This document shows, in pieces, positions 32,530 to 40,891 of a DNA stretch of 64,000 nucleotides. A program made the position numbers and the translations under genes. Origin of the DNA: Asanoa hainanensis (GTDB taxonomy: Bacteria > Actinomycetota > Actinomycetes > Mycobacteriales > Micromonosporaceae); the NCBI RefSeq assembly GCF_900188485.1, contig NZ_FZPH01000006.1, positions 340,618 to 404,617 on the forward strand, written 5' to 3'. The first letter of the stretch is position 1. Each line of letters opens with the position of its first letter. The notes under the pieces were generated by a model. That model was not told the origin of the DNA. It saw only the letters and a list, made by a program, of their open reading frames with translations, and searched no databases.

Positions 32530-34180
32530 GGCGACGAGCAGCACCGCTCGTACGCTGACGATCATCCTGTTCCTGGTCTTCGTGGCCATCACGCTGGCGA
32601 TCACCGTCTGGGCCAGCCGGCAGACGAAGACGGCGACCGACTTCTACGCCGGCGGCCGCTCGTTCTCGGGCTTCCAGAACGGCATGGCGATCGGCGGCGA
32701 CTACATGTCGGCGGCGTCATTCCTCGGCATCGCCGGCATCATCGCGCTCAGCGGCTACGACGGCTTCCTCTACTCGATCGGCTTCCTCGTGGCCTGGCTG
32801 GTCGCGCTGCTCCTGGTCGCGGAGCTCCTGCGCAACTCCGGCCGCTACACGATGGCCGACGTGCTGGCGTTCCGGATGCGGCAGAAACCGGTCCGCACCG
32901 CGGCGGCGGTCTCCACGATCACCGTCTCGATCTTCTACCTGCTGGCCCAGATGGTGGGCGCCGGCGCGCTGGTCGCGCTGCTGCTCGGCATCAAGCCCGG
33001 CACCACGTTCCTCGGCATGGACGCCAACGCGGCCAAGATCGCCACCATCGTGATGGTCGGCGCGCTGATGATCATCTATGTGACCATCGGCGGCATGAAG
33101 GGCACCACGTACGTCCAGATCGTCAAGGCCTTCCTGCTGATGACCGGCGCGCTGGTGATGACGGTCCTGGTGCTGTCGGTCTTCAAGTTCAACCTCTCGT
33201 CGCTGCTCGGCGACGCGGCCCAGTCGTCCGGCAAGGGCGAGGCGTTCCTCGAACCCGGGCTCAGATACGGCGTCGAGGTGGCCGGCAATGCGACACAGAC
33301 CTTCTACAACAAGATGGACCTGCTGTCGCTTGGCATCGCGCTCGTGCTCGGCACCGCCGGCCTGCCGCACATCCTGATCCGCTTCTACACGGTGCCGACG
33401 GCCCGGGCGGCCCGCAAGAGCGTGCTCTGGGCGATCGGCATCATCGGCACGTTCTACCTGTTCACGCTGGCCCTCGGCTTCGGCGCCGCGGCGCTGGTCG
33501 GCAGCCAGGCGATCACCGCACAGGACAAGGCCGGCAACACGGCCGCACCACAGCTCGCCCAAGAGCTCGGCCGCCGGTTCCTCGGCGGCGAGACCGGCGG
33601 GGCGACGCTGTTGGCGATCATCGCGGCAGTGGCGTTCGCGACCATCCTCGCCGTCGTCGCCGGCCTGACGCTGGCGTCGTCGTCGAGCCTCGCGCACGAC
33701 TTCTACGCCAACGTGGTCAAGGACGGCCAGGCGTCGGAGCGGCAGGAGGTCAACGTCGCCCGGATCTCCGCGCTGGTGATCGGCGCGATCTCGATCCTGC
33801 TGTCGATCTTCGCCCAGAACCTCAACGTGGCCTTCCTGGTCGCGCTGGCGTTCGCGGTGGCCGCGTCCGGCAACCTGCCGGCGATTCTGTACAGCCTGTT
33901 CTGGAAGCGGTTCAACACGTCGGGTGCGACCTGGGCGATCTACGGTGGTCTGATCTCCGCCGTGGTGCTGGTGTTCTTCTCACCGGTCGTCTCGGGCACC
34001 GCCACCTCGATGTTCTCGAAGTCGGACTGGCAGTGGTTCCCGCTGTCCAACCCGGGTCTGATCTCGATCCCGTTCGGCTTCTTCTGCGGCTGGCTCGGCA
34101 CGATCATCTCCAAGGAGCGTGACGACGCCAAATACGCCGAGTTGGAAGTTCGTTCCCTGACCGGCTCGGGCGCCCACTAG
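32507..34180 (+). CDS. actP: Cation/acetate symporter
   Basis: A 557-residue SSS-family transporter with about 13 helices, importing acetate or related short monocarboxylates with sodium. Visible family blocks are TDFYAGGRSFSGFQNGMAIGG-type near 40 (TDFYAGGRSF, NGMAIGGDYMSAASFLGIAG), TIGGMKGTTYVQI, GTAGLPHILIRFYTVP and AGLTLASSSSLAHDFYANV-type (LTLASSSSLAHDFY). ATG at 32507 has GGGGAGG 6 nt upstream inside the DUF485 gene. It is followed by a GC-rich hairpin terminator. Confidence 0.92.
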   Translation: MPTVLAAEATSSTARTLTIILFLVFVAITLAITVWASRQTKTATDFYAGGRSFSGFQNGMAIGGDYMSAASFLGIAGIIALSGYDGFLYSIGFLVAWLVALLLVAELLRNSGRYTMADVLAFRMRQKPVRTAAAVSTITVSIFYLLAQMVGAGALVALLLGIKPGTTFLGMDANAAKIATIVMVGALMIIYVTIGGMKGTTYVQIVKAFLLMTGALVMTVLVLSVFKFNLSSLLGDAAQSSGKGEAFLEPGLRYGVEVAGNATQTFYNKMDLLSLGIALVLGTAGLPHILIRFYTVPTARAARKSVLWAIGIIGTFYLFTLALGFGAAALVGSQAITAQDKAGNTAAPQLAQELGRRFLGGETGGATLLAIIAAVAFATILAVVAGLTLASSSSLAHDFYANVVKDGQASERQEVNVARISALVIGAISILLSIFAQNLNVAFLVALAFAVAASGNLPAILYSLFWKRFNTSGATWAIYGGLISAVVLVFFSPVVSGTATSMFSKSDWQWFPLSNPGLISIPFGFFCGWLGTIISKERDDAKYAELEVRSLTGSGAH

Positions 34181-34188
34181 CTGGTCCG

Positions 34189-34221
34189 CGGGCCCCGGCG
34201 GCGGCACACCGCCGGGGCCCG
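34189..34221 (+). terminator. Hairpin terminator after the acetate symporter
   Basis: A perfect 13-bp GC-only stem (CGGGCCCCGGCGG / CCGCCGGGGCCCG) with a 7-nt loop, 8 bp after the symporter stop. No T-tract follows, as is common in actinobacteria. Confidence 0.75.
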
Positions 34222-34259
34222 TACCGCACCCGGGCCCCGCCGGTGATCCGCACTCTCGG

Positions 34260-34265
34260 TAGGCT
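34260..34265 (+). promoter_or_regulatory. Leaderless -10 element (TAGGCT) of the SDR gene
   Basis: TAGGCT ends 6 nt before the ATG at 34272. No Shine-Dalgarno is visible. Confidence 0.52.
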
Positions 34266-34271
34266 GGGCAG

Positions 34272-35249
34272 ATGGTGGTAGCCCAACGTTTCGGAGCCGG
34301 TCATCGCGTCCTCGTGACAGGAGGCGCCGGTTTCGTCCCGTCCCACCTGATCGATGCCCTTATTGCCCGGGGTTGCGCGGTGGTCGCGGTCGACAACTTC
34401 GTCACCGGATCCAAGGAAAACGTCACCCACCTCATCGACAACCCGCTGTTCACGCTGGTCGAGGGCGATGTCGCCGACGGGCTGCCGACCCATCACCCGG
34501 CGGTGGCGGGCCGGTTCGACGCGATCCTGCACATGGCCTCGCCGGCGAGCCCCAAGGACTTCACCACCCTCCCGGTCGAGATCCTCCGGGTCGGCTCGAT
34601 CGCGACGCTGCACCTGCTCGAGCGCGCGGTCACCGACGGCGCCCGGTTCCTGATGGCGTCGACCTCCGAGGCCTACGGCGACCCGCTGGTGCACCCGCAG
34701 GTCGAGACCTACTGGGGCAACGTCAACCCGGTCGGCATCCGCAGCGTCTACGACGAGGCCAAGCGCTTCTCCGAGGCGTCCACCATGGCCTATCACCGCT
34801 ACCGCGGGCTCGACACCGCGATCGTGCGGATCTTCAACACGTACGGCCCCCGCATGCGCCCCGACGACGGCCGGGCGATCCCGACGTTCATCGCGCAGGC
34901 GCTGCGCGGCGAGCCGATCACCGTGCACGGCAACGGGGAGCAGACCCGGTCCATCTGCTACGTCGACGACCTCGTGCGCGGCATCCTGCTGCTGCTCGAC
35001 TCGACCGAGGCCGGCCCGATCAACTGCGGCGACGAGCACGAGCTGTCCATGCGCGACCTCGCCGAGACCATCGTGCGGCTGACCGGCAGCTCATCCACGG
35101 TGACCTTCACGTCACGCACCGCCGACGACCCCGAGATGCGCCGGCCGGACCTGACGCTGGCCCGCACGCTGCTCGGCTTCGAGCCGCTCACCCCGTTCGA
35201 GGACGGGCTGAAGCGCACCATCGACGATTTCCGCCGCCGCGCCGTCTGA
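34272..35249 (+). CDS. NAD-dependent epimerase/dehydratase, UDP-glucuronate decarboxylase-like
   Basis: An extended SDR of 325 residues. The segments SPASPKDF, STSEAYGDPLVHPQ, SVYDEAKRFSE (catalytic Tyr and Lys) and RIFNTYGPRM are those of UDP-glucuronate decarboxylase and dTDP-glucose dehydratase relatives; YDEAKR favours the UXS type, which makes UDP-xylose. The dinucleotide loop reads TGGAGFVPSH, so the third Gly of GxxGxxG is Pro, which is unusual and may change cofactor handling. It probably supplies an activated sugar for surface glycans; two LCP ligases follow. Leaderless start at 34272. Confidence 0.87.
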   Translation: MVVAQRFGAGHRVLVTGGAGFVPSHLIDALIARGCAVVAVDNFVTGSKENVTHLIDNPLFTLVEGDVADGLPTHHPAVAGRFDAILHMASPASPKDFTTLPVEILRVGSIATLHLLERAVTDGARFLMASTSEAYGDPLVHPQVETYWGNVNPVGIRSVYDEAKRFSEASTMAYHRYRGLDTAIVRIFNTYGPRMRPDDGRAIPTFIAQALRGEPITVHGNGEQTRSICYVDDLVRGILLLLDSTEAGPINCGDEHELSMRDLAETIVRLTGSSSTVTFTSRTADDPEMRRPDLTLARTLLGFEPLTPFEDGLKRTIDDFRRRAV

Positions 35250-35336
35250 ACATAGCCGCAGGTCAGACCCGAAATATTTGCTACCAACTTCGTGCCGTGC
35301 CGGCGTTGGTTGTGAGGCAGACCCAGGTTTGCTTCG

Positions 35337-35342
35337 TACCCT
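35337..35342 (+). promoter_or_regulatory. Leaderless -10 element (TACCCT) of the first LCP gene
   Basis: TACCCT ends 7 nt before the ATG at 35350, with no Shine-Dalgarno. Confidence 0.52.
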
Positions 35343-35349
35343 GAGTGAC

Positions 35350-36582
35350 ATGTCTGCGACCACGTCATCGTCCGGTGGCACCTACGGCCGCGCTTCCGTG
35401 CCGCCCGGCCGCACGCCCAGCGCGCCGGTGTCCGGCGTCCCTGTCTCGGGCGCGCCGTCAGGCACCCGGATCAGCGGCCGGGCCCACGTGCCTGGTGCGC
35501 GCGGCGAGTCCGGCCCGGCACGGGGTGTCGGTCGGGTCGGCGGCCCTGGCGGGCCCGGTGGTCCGCGCCGCCCCGGTGCGCCTTACCGCAGGGGTCCGCA
35601 GCCGAAGTGGGGCCGGATCGCCCTGGTCGCGGTCGCCGCGCTCGCGCTGCTCGGCCTGCTCGGCGCCGGCGGCACGTGGATCTACGTGCGGTCGCTCAAC
35701 GGCAACATCGGGCGGACCGACGCGTTCGCGGACCTCACCAACGGCCGGCCGCCCAAGACGGCCAGCGGCGCGCTCAACATCCTGATGGTCGGCACCGACT
35801 CCCGCGACCCCGACGCCGCGCTCGACAAGGCCGGCAAGTGGCGGGCCGACACGATCATCGTCATGCACATCCCCGCGTCGCAGGACAAGGCCTACCTGGT
35901 CTCCATCCCGCGTGATCTCTACGTGCCGGTGCCCAAGTCGGCCAAGTCCGACTGCTCGGACTCCGAGCGCCACAAGGTCAACTCCGCGTTCGCGTTCGGT
36001 GGGCTGCCGCTGGCCGTACGCACCGTCGAGTGCTTCACCGACGTGCGGATGGACCACGTGATGGCGATCGACTTCGCGGGCTTCAAGGAGGTCACCGACG
36101 CGCTCGGCGGCGTCGACCTCAACGTCGAGCAGACCATCAAGTCGATCCACAAGCCCTTCCGCACGTTCCAGAAGGGCGTCAACCACATGAACGGCGAAGA
36201 GGCTCTGGACTGGGTACGCCAGCGCAAGCAGTTCCCGGAGGGAGACTTCGCCCGGATGCGGCACCAGCAGGACTTCCTCCGCGCGCTGATGGACAAGGCG
36301 GCCAGCACCGGCACGCTGACCAACCCGGGCAAGCTCAACAGCTTCCTCAAGGCGGTCACGAACGCGGTCACCGTCGACGAGAGCTTCTCGCTGGTCGACA
36401 TGGCGCTGCAGTTCCGCAACCTGCGCGGCGACAACCTCAAGTTCCTGACCAGCCCGTACAGCGGCAGCCAGACCATCGGCGGCGAGTCCGTGGTGGTCTC
36501 GGACAAGAACAAGGCGCTGGCGATGTACAAGGCGATGTCCGACGACAAGATGGCAGAGTGGGCGACAGCGAACAAGAAGTGA
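35350..36582 (+). CDS. LytR-CpsA-Psr (LCP) family cell-wall glycopolymer ligase
   Basis: A 410-residue membrane protein. A Pro/Gly/Arg-rich cytoplasmic tail of about 90 residues is followed by one helix (about 96-118) and an extracellular LCP domain with NILMVGTDSRDP, the pyrophosphate-binding Arg in RADTIIVMH, SIPRDLYVPVP, and WVRQRKQFPEGDFARMRHQQDF. LCP enzymes transfer polyprenyl-pyrophosphate-linked glycopolymers to peptidoglycan. Two Cys at about 198 and 225 may form a disulfide. It lies between a sugar-nucleotide SDR and a second LCP gene, so a wall glycopolymer role fits the context. Confidence 0.92.
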   Translation: MSATTSSSGGTYGRASVPPGRTPSAPVSGVPVSGAPSGTRISGRAHVPGARGESGPARGVGRVGGPGGPGGPRRPGAPYRRGPQPKWGRIALVAVAALALLGLLGAGGTWIYVRSLNGNIGRTDAFADLTNGRPPKTASGALNILMVGTDSRDPDAALDKAGKWRADTIIVMHIPASQDKAYLVSIPRDLYVPVPKSAKSDCSDSERHKVNSAFAFGGLPLAVRTVECFTDVRMDHVMAIDFAGFKEVTDALGGVDLNVEQTIKSIHKPFRTFQKGVNHMNGEEALDWVRQRKQFPEGDFARMRHQQDFLRALMDKAASTGTLTNPGKLNSFLKAVTNAVTVDESFSLVDMALQFRNLRGDNLKFLTSPYSGSQTIGGESVVVSDKNKALAMYKAMSDDKMAEWATANKK

Positions 36583-36671
36583 CAAATACCTTGTTCCGGA
36601 CGAATGACTAGGGTGGCCCTGGCCCGACATATCCGACTTAAGCTGACGCTAGGTCGAGGTCGGGAGGGGCC

Positions 36672-37703
36672 ATTCCCAGCGCGGAACGCAAAGGCGACAA
36701 GCGGCCCCGTACGCGGGCCGCGCGGCCGCGCTGGGCCAAGATCTTCATCGCCGTCGGCATCGCGCTGGCCGTGCTGGCCGGCCTCAGCCTCGGCGGTCTC
36801 AAGTTCCTCACCGGCCGCCTCGAGGACGCCCTGCACAAGGCCGACCTGCTCGACTCGGGCGCCCGGACCGGCAGCGGCGAGCTCACCGGGCCGCTCAACT
36901 ACCTGCTGATCGGCTCGGACCAGCGCCCGACGAGCCCGAACAGCCACCGGGCCGACTCGATCGTCATCGTGCACATCCCGGCCGGGCTCGACCGGGCCTA
37001 CCTGATCTCGATACCCCGCGACCTCCGGGTCACCATCCCGCCGTACCCCCAAGGTGGTTACAAGGGTGGCCAGGACAAGGTTAACGCCGCTTTCCAGTAC
37101 GGCCAGGCCGACGGCGCCAAGCTGCTCTCCGCCACCGTCACGAACCTCACCGGCGTGCGCTTCGACGGCGCCGCGATCGTGGACTTCACCGGCTTCCAGC
37201 GCGTGGTCGACCTGCTCGGTGGCGTCGACGTCTGCGTGGACCGGCAGGTCACCTCGATTCACACCGGCCACGTCTTCCCCATAGGTTGCTACCGGATGGA
37301 CGGGGCGCAGTCCCTCGACTACGCCCGGCAGCGCTACGGGCTGCCCCGCGGCGACTACGACCGGCAGCGGCACCAGCAGCAGATCCTGAAGGCGATCGCC
37401 CAGAAGCTCACCGACCCGGCCGTGCTGGCGAACCCGCTCAAGCTGGACCAGACGATCCGGGCCATCGGCGGCACGATGACGGTCGACACCAACGGCGTGC
37501 CGCTCAACGACCTGGTGCTGGCGTTACGCCACATCCGCGCCGACAACGTCTACGGCATCCGCATGCCCTCCAAGGGCGAGCGCATCGACGGCACCTCGTA
37601 CAACGTCCTCACCGGGGACGCCGACGGCCTCTTCAAGGCCATCCGCGAGGGCGACGTGGCCGGTTGGGCCGCGGCCAACCCCAAGTGGGTCCTCCAAATC
37701 TAG
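36672..37703 (+). CDS. Second LCP family protein, with a probable ATT start
   Basis: An LCP ligase paralogous to its upstream neighbour: NYLLIGSDQRPTS, RADSIVIVHIP, SIPRDLRVTIPP and YARQRYGLPRGDYDRQRHQQQ-type (RQRYGLPRGDYDRQRH) are present. In this frame a TAA at 36639-36641 is followed by no ATG, GTG or TTG until a GTG at 36771, which lies inside the membrane helix. An ATT at 36672, 4 nt after GGGAGGGG, gives a normal basic N-terminus plus full helix (343 residues). The ATT start is inferred; initiation at 36771 would leave a half-helix. Confidence 0.8.
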   Translation: MPSAERKGDKRPRTRAARPRWAKIFIAVGIALAVLAGLSLGGLKFLTGRLEDALHKADLLDSGARTGSGELTGPLNYLLIGSDQRPTSPNSHRADSIVIVHIPAGLDRAYLISIPRDLRVTIPPYPQGGYKGGQDKVNAAFQYGQADGAKLLSATVTNLTGVRFDGAAIVDFTGFQRVVDLLGGVDVCVDRQVTSIHTGHVFPIGCYRMDGAQSLDYARQRYGLPRGDYDRQRHQQQILKAIAQKLTDPAVLANPLKLDQTIRAIGGTMTVDTNGVPLNDLVLALRHIRADNVYGIRMPSKGERIDGTSYNVLTGDADGLFKAIREGDVAGWAAANPKWVLQI

Positions 37704-37741
37704 GCCGAGGCCGCCCCGACGCGGGGTCGAAGACCAGGGCC

Positions 37742-37747
37742 TACCCT
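37742..37747 (+). promoter_or_regulatory. Leaderless -10 element (TACCCT) of the rhodanese gene
   Basis: TACCCT ends 7 nt before the GTG at 37755, the same arrangement as the first LCP gene. Confidence 0.52.
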
Positions 37748-37754
37748 GGAGCAC

Positions 37755-38093
37755 GTGTGGAGACCGCAACCGGTTCCGTGGGTGAACGCGGAAGATGTGC
37801 CCGAGGACGCCTACCTGCTCGACGTCCGCGAAGACGACGAGTGGAAGGCCGGGCACGCGCCCAACGCGCACCACGTGCCGATGATGGAGGTGCCCGCCCG
37901 GCTGGCCGACGTGCCGACCGACGCCGACGTGGTCGTCGTGTGCCGGATGGGCGGCCGCTCGGCCCAGGTCGTGACCTACCTGTCCAAGCAGGGTTGGGAC
38001 AACGTGCGCAACCTCGACGGCGGCATGGAGGCCTGGCAGTCGGCCGGCCGCCCGATGGTCAGCGAAGACGGCCAGCCGGCCCGCGTCGTCTGA
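37755..38093 (+). CDS. Single-domain rhodanese
   Basis: A 112-residue rhodanese-like protein. The active-site loop is CRMGGRS with the catalytic Cys near residue 57, preceded by YLLDVREDDEWKAGHAPNA. Rhodanese domains carry a persulfide and deliver sulfur, or detoxify cyanide. Cofactor-specific partners are not adjacent. It is 8 bp upstream of the glycerophosphodiesterase gene and may share its transcript. Confidence 0.9.
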   Translation: MWRPQPVPWVNAEDVPEDAYLLDVREDDEWKAGHAPNAHHVPMMEVPARLADVPTDADVVVVCRMGGRSAQVVTYLSKQGWDNVRNLDGGMEAWQSAGRPMVSEDGQPARVV

Positions 38094-38100
38094 GCCACCT

Positions 38101-38883
38101 GTGGGCGAGTCGCCGTTGATCTTCGCGCACCGCGGTTCGTCCGCGGTGCTGCCGGAGCACACGCTGCCGGCCTACCTCAAGGCCCTCGACGAGGGCGCCG
38201 ACGGGGTCGAGTGCGACGTCCGCCTGACCAAGGACGGCCACCTGGTCTGCGTACACGACCGGCGGTTGGACCGCACCAGCAACGGCAAGGGCCGGGTCAG
38301 CCGGCACACGCTGGCCGAGCTCGACGCGCTCGAGTTCGGCAACTGGGGTGACCGGTCCGACACCGACGACCCGCCCGACCCTGACCGGGCCCGGCTGCTC
38401 ACGCTCGACCGGCTCCTCGCCGCCGTCCGCGACGCCGGGCGCGAGGTCCAGGTGCTGATCGAGACCAAGCACCCGACCCACCACGGCGGCGACGTCGAGC
38501 GGGCGCTGGCCACGGCGCTGCGCCGCTACGGCCTGGACCAGCCCCGCGACAGCGAGCGGGTGGCGGTGACGGTGATGTCGTTCTCGGCACTCGCCGTGCG
38601 CCGGATGCGCGAGCTGGCACCCGGCCTGCCCACCGCCCTGCTGATGGAACTGCTCCCGTCGGCCCTGCGCGGCACCCTGCCGTTCGGCGCCCGGATCGCC
38701 GGCCCCGGCATCCACCTGGTGAAGGCCCGCCCACGGCTGGTCCGCAACTTCCAGGCCGCCGGCAACCGGGTCTACGTCTGGACCGCCAACGAGCCCGACG
38801 AGATCGACCTGCTGATCGATCTAGGGGTCGACGGCATCATCACGGACCGCCCCGCGTTCGTCCTCCAGCACATCGGTCGTTAA
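38101..38883 (+). CDS. Glycerophosphodiester phosphodiesterase
   Basis: A 260-residue TIM-barrel phosphodiesterase that releases sn-glycerol-3-phosphate and an alcohol from glycerophosphodiesters. The signature FAHRGSSAVLPEHTLPAY is at about 8-25 with catalytic His10, EcDVRLTKDGHLVCVHD carries Glu/Asp metal ligands and the second His, and ETKHP the further Glu. No signal peptide is visible, so it should act in the cytoplasm. GTG start at 38101. Confidence 0.92.
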   Translation: MGESPLIFAHRGSSAVLPEHTLPAYLKALDEGADGVECDVRLTKDGHLVCVHDRRLDRTSNGKGRVSRHTLAELDALEFGNWGDRSDTDDPPDPDRARLLTLDRLLAAVRDAGREVQVLIETKHPTHHGGDVERALATALRRYGLDQPRDSERVAVTVMSFSALAVRRMRELAPGLPTALLMELLPSALRGTLPFGARIAGPGIHLVKARPRLVRNFQAAGNRVYVWTANEPDEIDLLIDLGVDGIITDRPAFVLQHIGR

Positions 38884-38925
38884 GCGGCCCTTTTCCGGAA
38901 CGCTCGGGTTGGGCACACTCGGAAC

Positions 38926-40386
38926 GTGCCTGCGCGCCCGGACTACGCCACGTTCATCGCCCGCCATGCCGAGGTGGTCGAACGGATCAACTCGGGCGAG
39001 GCGGGTCTGCCGATCCTCGGCGTCCTGCTGCGGCTCGCCCAGGAGGCGCTCGGCTCGGCGGGCATGACCTTCGCGGAATACGGTCCCACCGGCGGCCGGA
39101 TCGTCGCCGCCACCGGCGACGCGGAATGGGCGCTGGGCCGCCCGGTCGACAAGGACTCGCCGGTTAGTAAGCGTTTACTAACCGGCCTGCGCACCCAGGT
39201 GATCTCGCTCGACCGGATCGAGGGGAAGTTCCCCGACCAGGCCACGGGCCACGGCCTGCACACGATGCTGGTCACCCGGGTGATCCTGGGCGGGCTGGTG
39301 ATCGGCAGCCTCCAGTCGTTCTACCGCGAGGTCGAGGACCTGCCGACCATCGAGCACCACACGCTGATCGAGTTCGTGGCCATCAACCTGGCCCACATGT
39401 ACGGGCACCAGGCGGGCCTCCCGGTGCACGGCGACGGGCCCGTGGTCGCCGCCCTGGCCGACGGTCTGGCGATCATCGACTTCGACCGCAAGGTCCGGCT
39501 GTGGAACCCGGCCGCCGAGGCGGTCACCGGGCTCAGCACGGCCGACGTGCTCAACGCGACGCTCCCGTTCCCGATCCCGGTGCTCGGCCAGACCCTCGAC
39601 CACCGGCTCGCCGACGGCCGCTGGCTCAAGATCACCGCGAGCGAGCTGACCGGTACCGTCGACTCGGTGGTCGTCACCTTCCGCGACATCAGCGACCAGC
39701 ATCGCCGCGAGGGCGACCGCGACCTGTTCGTCGCCCTGACCAGCCACGAGCTGCGCACCCCGGTCACGGTGATCAAGGGGTACGCGGACACGCTGAACAG
39801 CCACTGGGACGAGCTCCCGGAGTACGAGCGGCGGCACGCCACCGACGTGATCGGCCAGCGCGCCGGCGAACTGGCCAAGCTGGTCGACCGGCTGCTCTCC
39901 GCGGCCGACCAGAGCGGGCCGAGCGCCGGCTCCCCGCCGACCCCCTTCGACCTCGTCGAGTCGCTGCGGGTGGCCGAGCGGGACCTGCCCACCGCGTTGC
40001 GCCGGCGATTGCTGGTCCGGCTGCCCGTCGAGCTGCCCAAGGCGGTCGGCGACCGGAGCACGATCACCACGATCCTGACGGAGCTGGTGACCAACGCCGA
40101 CAAGTACAGCATCGACGGCACCGCGATCGAGCTGACCGCGCAGAGTGACGAGCGGACCGTCGTGTTCCGCGTTTCCGATCGGGGCATCGGGGTACGACCC
40201 GAACATGTGGAGCGCGCGTTCGACCGGTTCTGGCAGGCCGAATCGGGTGACCGGCGCCGGTATCCGGGCGCCGGATTAGGGCTTTACCTGGTACGAAGGG
40301 TCATAGAGCGACAGAACGGATGGGTGTCGCTCCGCCCACGGGAAGGTGGCGGCACGGTCGCGGAGGTCCGACTCCCCCGCGGCTGA
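38926..40386 (+). CDS. GAF-PAS sensor histidine kinase (soluble)
   Basis: A 486-residue kinase without membrane helices: a GAF-like domain (about 20-160), a PAS domain (about 170-255, WNPAAEAVTGLS), HisKA with His274 in TSHELRTPVTVIKGY, and a HATPase domain with LVTNADKY and GLGLYLVRR. It contains rare TTA codons, including those in a perfect AT-rich palindrome at 39160-39185 that encodes SKRLLT. No response regulator is adjacent; the RsbW-like ATPase gene follows by 42 bp. The cytosolic signal is unknown. CACACT before the GTG could be a weak -10. Confidence 0.88.
   Translation: MPARPDYATFIARHAEVVERINSGEAGLPILGVLLRLAQEALGSAGMTFAEYGPTGGRIVAATGDAEWALGRPVDKDSPVSKRLLTGLRTQVISLDRIEGKFPDQATGHGLHTMLVTRVILGGLVIGSLQSFYREVEDLPTIEHHTLIEFVAINLAHMYGHQAGLPVHGDGPVVAALADGLAIIDFDRKVRLWNPAAEAVTGLSTADVLNATLPFPIPVLGQTLDHRLADGRWLKITASELTGTVDSVVVTFRDISDQHRREGDRDLFVALTSHELRTPVTVIKGYADTLNSHWDELPEYERRHATDVIGQRAGELAKLVDRLLSAADQSGPSAGSPPTPFDLVESLRVAERDLPTALRRRLLVRLPVELPKAVGDRSTITTILTELVTNADKYSIDGTAIELTAQSDERTVVFRVSDRGIGVRPEHVERAFDRFWQAESGDRRRYPGAGLGLYLVRRVIERQNGWVSLRPREGGGTVAEVRLPRG
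39160..39185. repeat. AT-rich perfect palindrome inside the histidine kinase gene
   Basis: CCGGTTAGTAA, GCGT, TTACTAACCGG: perfect 11-bp arms around a 4-bp centre, in frame with coding sequence and using codons that are rare here (AGT, TTA, CTA). The composition contrasts sharply with the surroundings and resembles a TetR/MarR-type operator or a recombination core. Confidence 0.75.
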
Positions 40387-40428
40387 CGGTCGCGAACGCG
40401 CGACGGTGGTCTTTTCAGGAGGCGGGGA

Positions 40429-40851
40429 GTGACGACGGCGGTGGCCGAGCGGTCCTGGCACGTGGTCGTGCCACACCACGCCCGCGGTGCGCGCGCCGCG
40501 CGCCACCAGCTGACCACCGAACTGGCCGGCACGGTCCCGGCGGACCTGCTCGACGACGTGGTCGCGGTGGTCGGCGAGCTGGTCGTCAACGCGGTGCGGC
40601 ATGCCCGCCCGCTGCCCGGCGGGGTGATCCGGGTCGACTGGGGCGTCAGCCCCGACGGGGTGGTCGAGGTGCGGGTCACCGACGGCGGCGGCCAAGTGCG
40701 CCCGAGCCCCCGGCCCGCAGGCCCCCAGGCCCTCGACGGCCGCGGCCTCCAGATCGTCTCGGCCCTGGCCGACCGCTGGGGCGTGGACCAGGGCGGCCAG
40801 GGCCAGAGCGTCTGGGCCGAGCTCGGGGAGCGCGCACACTCCCTGGCGTGA
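40429..40851 (+). CDS. RsbW-like ATP-binding (HATPase) protein
   Basis: A 140-residue stand-alone GHKL ATPase domain with the N-box ELVVNAVRHARP, the G1-like TDGGGQ and a G2-like RGLQIVSALADRWG. This is the form of actinobacterial anti-sigma-factor kinases. No sigma factor or anti-anti-sigma gene is adjacent, so its target is unknown. AGGAGG stands 6 nt before the GTG at 40429. It follows the GAF-PAS kinase and might act with it. Confidence 0.87.
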   Translation: MTTAVAERSWHVVVPHHARGARAARHQLTTELAGTVPADLLDDVVAVVGELVVNAVRHARPLPGGVIRVDWGVSPDGVVEVRVTDGGGQVRPSPRPAGPQALDGRGLQIVSALADRWGVDQGGQGQSVWAELGERAHSLA

Positions 40852-40891
40852 AACGCCACCCCGCGACCGGGTGCGCCGGCGGCAATGGCAA

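Noticed and set aside
35250-35349. AAATATTT-containing AT-rich patch upstream of the first LCP gene as an attachment site
   Set aside because: It is a single short palindrome without flanking repeats or an integrase; the promoter explanation (TACCCT) is sufficient.
36771-37703. GTG at 36771 as the start of the second LCP gene
   Set aside because: It begins within the membrane helix and would remove the basic N-terminus; the ATT at 36672 with a strong Shine-Dalgarno is a better model, though unproven.
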